From positions 1 to 6,496 of the forward strand of contig JAQVQJ010000074.1 of assembly GCA_028701635.1 (NCBI GenBank): a DNA stretch of 6,496 nucleotides, written 5' to 3'. This document shows, piece after piece, positions 5,203 through 6,496 of this stretch; within the stretch, counting starts at the first letter, position 1; each line of letters starts with the position of its first letter. This DNA is from Clostridia bacterium (GTDB taxonomy: Bacteria; Bacillota_A; Clostridia; Christensenellales; UBA1242). The translations under genes were made by a program, and so were the position numbers. The notes under the pieces were generated by a model. The model made no database searches. It was not told the origin of the DNA and saw only the letters and a list, made by a program, of their open reading frames with translations.

Positions 5203-5279
5203 GTTCGAGTAGCTCAGCAGGATAGAGCATCGGTTTCCTAAACCGCAGATCGGAGGTTCGAATCCTCTCTCGAACACCA
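5203..5279 (+). tRNA. tRNA-Arg(CCU), intact, reads AGG
   Basis: The full cloverleaf is present. Acceptor stem GTTCGAG/CTCGAAC has seven perfect pairs (5203-5209, 5269-5275), and the D-stem is GCTC/GAGC (5212-5215, 5225-5228). The anticodon loop TTCCTAA (5235-5241) has CCT at 5237-5239. The T-arm is GGAGG-TTCGAAT-CCTCT (5252-5268). Discriminator A is followed by an encoded CCA (5277-5279). The top pair of the anticodon stem (T5230 against C5246) is a mismatch, while the other four pairs are sound. It decodes AGG arginine codons, which occur here (for example the second-last codon of the phosphohexomutase). It has its own promoter and faces the ATPase/TOPRIM operon across a shared hairpin. Confidence 0.95.
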
Positions 5280-5308
5280 AAAAAAAGACGACCTATTTAG
5301 TCGTCTTT
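5279..5308 (-). terminator. Terminator of the ATPase/TOPRIM operon, overlapping its stop codon
   Basis: On the minus strand AAAGACGAC (5300-5308), a seven-base loop and GTCGTCTTT (5284-5292) form a 9-bp stem, and the T-run reaches eight T (5279-5286). It is a textbook intrinsic terminator. The TAA of the TOPRIM gene (5297-5299) lies in the loop and its last Asp-Asp codons form one arm. Read in the other direction it directly follows the tRNA CCA, and may also end the tRNA transcript, though only three T follow the stem that way. Confidence 0.88.
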
Positions 5309-6001
5309 GATAAAATATAAATTAAAGTTAGTTTTCCTATTAAAAGCATTTTCTGGCCTCATTATATAATTCCATGAATCCTGATAGCACAAATTTGTTG
5401 CGAAAGATTTGTCTTTTATAAAATCCAAGAACATATATTCATATCCAAAGTATTGATCTGCAAAAGAATTAGCCAATTTCTTTTTTTCATTATCAGTTTG
5501 CACATTTGGATTATTATGTAATACATGTTCTAAATTACAAGAAAAATAATAACATTCATATTGCAAAAGAACCTTCTCCTTGCCAATAGAAACAAAATTT
5601 GTATTGGCAATCTTTTTTAATACATCTCTTTTATTTTTATTGCGAACTATTATCCCTTTAATATTAGGTACTTTATATTGCTGTCCACTAAATATTTTTT
5701 CATCTTCATCATTTTTAACAATACAACTATCTAACATAAAAACGCCATCTGTATCTATTAAATGAACAACTTTTTTAATATTTTTCAATTCGTAATGTTT
5801 GTTTTGTGGTTCTTCTAAAAATTCAATCACTTTCTTAGAAATATTTTTTACTATGTTATATTGGCAACTTTTTGCTGTTATATCTCCGCGAATTATTTTA
5901 AATTTATTTTTTTTATTTGAATCTAACTGGTTTAATATATTTTCAAAACATGTTTGTTCTGACATTCCTTCTACAATAAACAATATAATTTGTTTATCCA
6001 T
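5297..6001 (-). CDS. TOPRIM-like protein, partner of the upstream ATPase
   Basis: I do not recognise a named family, but the 234-residue protein has the layout of a small TOPRIM-type nuclease. An N-terminal strand leads into FIVEGMSEQTCFENIL with the EGxSE motif (Glu11-Glu15). A later strand, VVHLIDTDGVF (residues 78-88), supplies a DxD motif (Asp83, Asp85). Together these are the expected metal-binding sites. The rest includes YECYYFSCNLEHVLHN (148-163) and a C-terminal WNYIM near 210. There is no signal peptide or membrane segment. The ATG at 6001 overlaps the ATPase stop by eight bases, and AAGGA lies eight bases upstream inside that gene, so the two are translationally coupled. Paired ATPase and TOPRIM genes occur in anti-phage systems such as PARIS and AbiL; membership here is inference. 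A non-defence role in DNA processing remains possible. Confidence 0.7.
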   Translation of the reverse strand: MDKQIILFIVEGMSEQTCFENILNQLDSNKKNKFKIIRGDITAKSCQYNIVKNISKKVIEFLEEPQNKHYELKNIKKVVHLIDTDGVFMLDSCIVKNDEDEKIFSGQQYKVPNIKGIIVRNKNKRDVLKKIANTNFVSIGKEKVLLQYECYYFSCNLEHVLHNNPNVQTDNEKKKLANSFADQYFGYEYMFLDFIKDKSFATNLCYQDSWNYIMRPENAFNRKTNFNLYFIKDD

Positions 6002-6496
6002 TTTTTTCCATCCTTTTAAGGATGATTTCTAAACCTGCCATGTCATCATCATTATAAAGATATTCCTTTTGCCCACCTAATTCAACTGTCCTAAGATAAA
6101 AATCACGCAAATTATTGTTCTTTTTTACATTTGACATCTTAATATATCTGTTTAATGGATTTGATGTGCTAAAATAGATACAATTTTTATTAAGAATTTC
6201 TAATGGCCTTAAATTATGAGAAGAGAAGAATAATTGTCCCTTACCTTCTTTGGATAATAAACATAATAGATTGCCAAGTAAGTACTCAAAAATTCCCGCA
6301 TCAAGTTCATCAATTGCTACAAATATATCATCATAAGTACAATAAGCAATTAATGTTTGAATTATCGAAATAATTTTTAAAATCCCGGTAGACTCATTTC
6401 TCATCGGTATTTTAAAACCATCTCTATTGGTTACTAATTCAATTGATTTTCCACTTTGACCATTTGTAAGAATACATTCATTTGCTATAATTTCAA
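5994..6496 (-). CDS. ABC-type AAA ATPase, C-terminal part (cut by window edge)
   Basis: The frame is open to the window edge, and 166 residues are visible. The ATG at 6404 is internal and not the start, because the frame continues upstream as ECILTNGQSGKSIELVTNRDGFKIP without a stop. The C-terminal half of an ABC-type ATPase domain is clear: a signature-like NESTGILKI, Walker B and D-loop in DDIFVAIDELDAGIFEYLLGNLL, and an H-loop FFSSHNLRPLEIL. The tail, NNNLRDFYLRTVELGGQKEYLYNDDD, leads to the stop at 5994-5996. The Walker A motif should lie beyond 6496. Such ATPases of the AAA_15/AAA_21 type are common in OLD-like and abortive-infection systems, where they gate a nuclease. Here the following TOPRIM protein is the likely effector. 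The family label is by eye, and its upstream domains are unseen. Confidence 0.8.
   Translation of the reverse strand, partial: EIIANECILTNGQSGKSIELVTNRDGFKIPMRNESTGILKIISIIQTLIAYCTYDDIFVAIDELDAGIFEYLLGNLLCLLSKEGKGQLFFSSHNLRPLEILNKNCIYFSTSNPLNRYIKMSNVKKNNNLRDFYLRTVELGGQKEYLYNDDDMAGLEIILKRMEKNG

Noticed and set aside
5006..5230. A 74-codon minus-strand reading frame.
   Set aside because: It begins inside the intact tRNA gene on the opposite strand, has no ribosome binding site and resembles nothing I recognise.
4929..5279. A single tRNA-Arg interrupted by a group I intron between the two halves.
   Set aside because: The 3' half at 5242-5275 pairs with its own 5' half (GTTCGAG/CTCGAAC), not with GTTCCTG of the first. 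The downstream tRNA is complete in itself.
5580..6032. Two plus-strand frames (5580-5765 and 5799-6032).
   Set aside because: Both are antisense to the TOPRIM gene and look hydrophobic only because they mirror Lys/Asn-rich codons.

Overview
This is an AT-rich window, about 70% A+T by eye, from a bacterium with strong AAGGA/GGAGG ribosome binding sites. It has sigma-70 type promoters, many with an extended TGn -10, and nearly all stops are TAA. These traits and the dnaX-ybaB-recR gene order suggest an uncultured low-GC Gram-positive (Bacillota or a relative). The species cannot be named from the sequence. The three Trp codons checked are TGG, so the standard bacterial code is favoured.

Region 1 (1-2818, minus strand) is a replication and repair operon read right to left: dnaX (clamp-loader subunit), ybaB/ebfC (nucleoid protein), recR (recombinational repair) and the first 107 codons of argS (arginyl-tRNA synthetase), cut by the window edge. 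dnaX appears split into two frames. The join carries a run of nine A, two overlapping slippery heptamers, a stop codon and a 7-bp hairpin six bases downstream of the second heptamer. This is the layout of a programmed -1 frameshift giving a 367-residue gamma-like and a 482-residue tau-like protein.

Region 2 (2819-4569): a divergent promoter region separates dnaX from a plus-strand phosphohexomutase (475 aa). That gene is followed by a 140-bp non-coding stretch and a perfect 16-bp AT-rich inverted repeat that looks like a bidirectional terminator.

Region 3 (4586-4928, minus strand): a 34-residue Lys/Ala/Pro-rich protein resembling a histone H1 tail, with its own promoter and an operator-like dyad, then AT-rich spacer.

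Region 4 (4929-6496) looks accessory. A tRNA-Arg(CCU) gene with a good promoter breaks off in the 3' side of its anticodon stem. It is followed by about 230 bp of unrelated DNA with short repeats, then by a different, intact tRNA-Arg(CCU). Facing that tRNA, and sharing a hairpin terminator with it, are two overlapping minus-strand genes: the C-terminal part of an ABC-type ATPase and a 234-residue protein with TOPRIM-like EGxSE and DxD motifs. An ATPase plus a TOPRIM protein beside a disrupted tRNA gene suggests a mobile island carrying a possible anti-phage system. No integrase or transposase is visible in the window.
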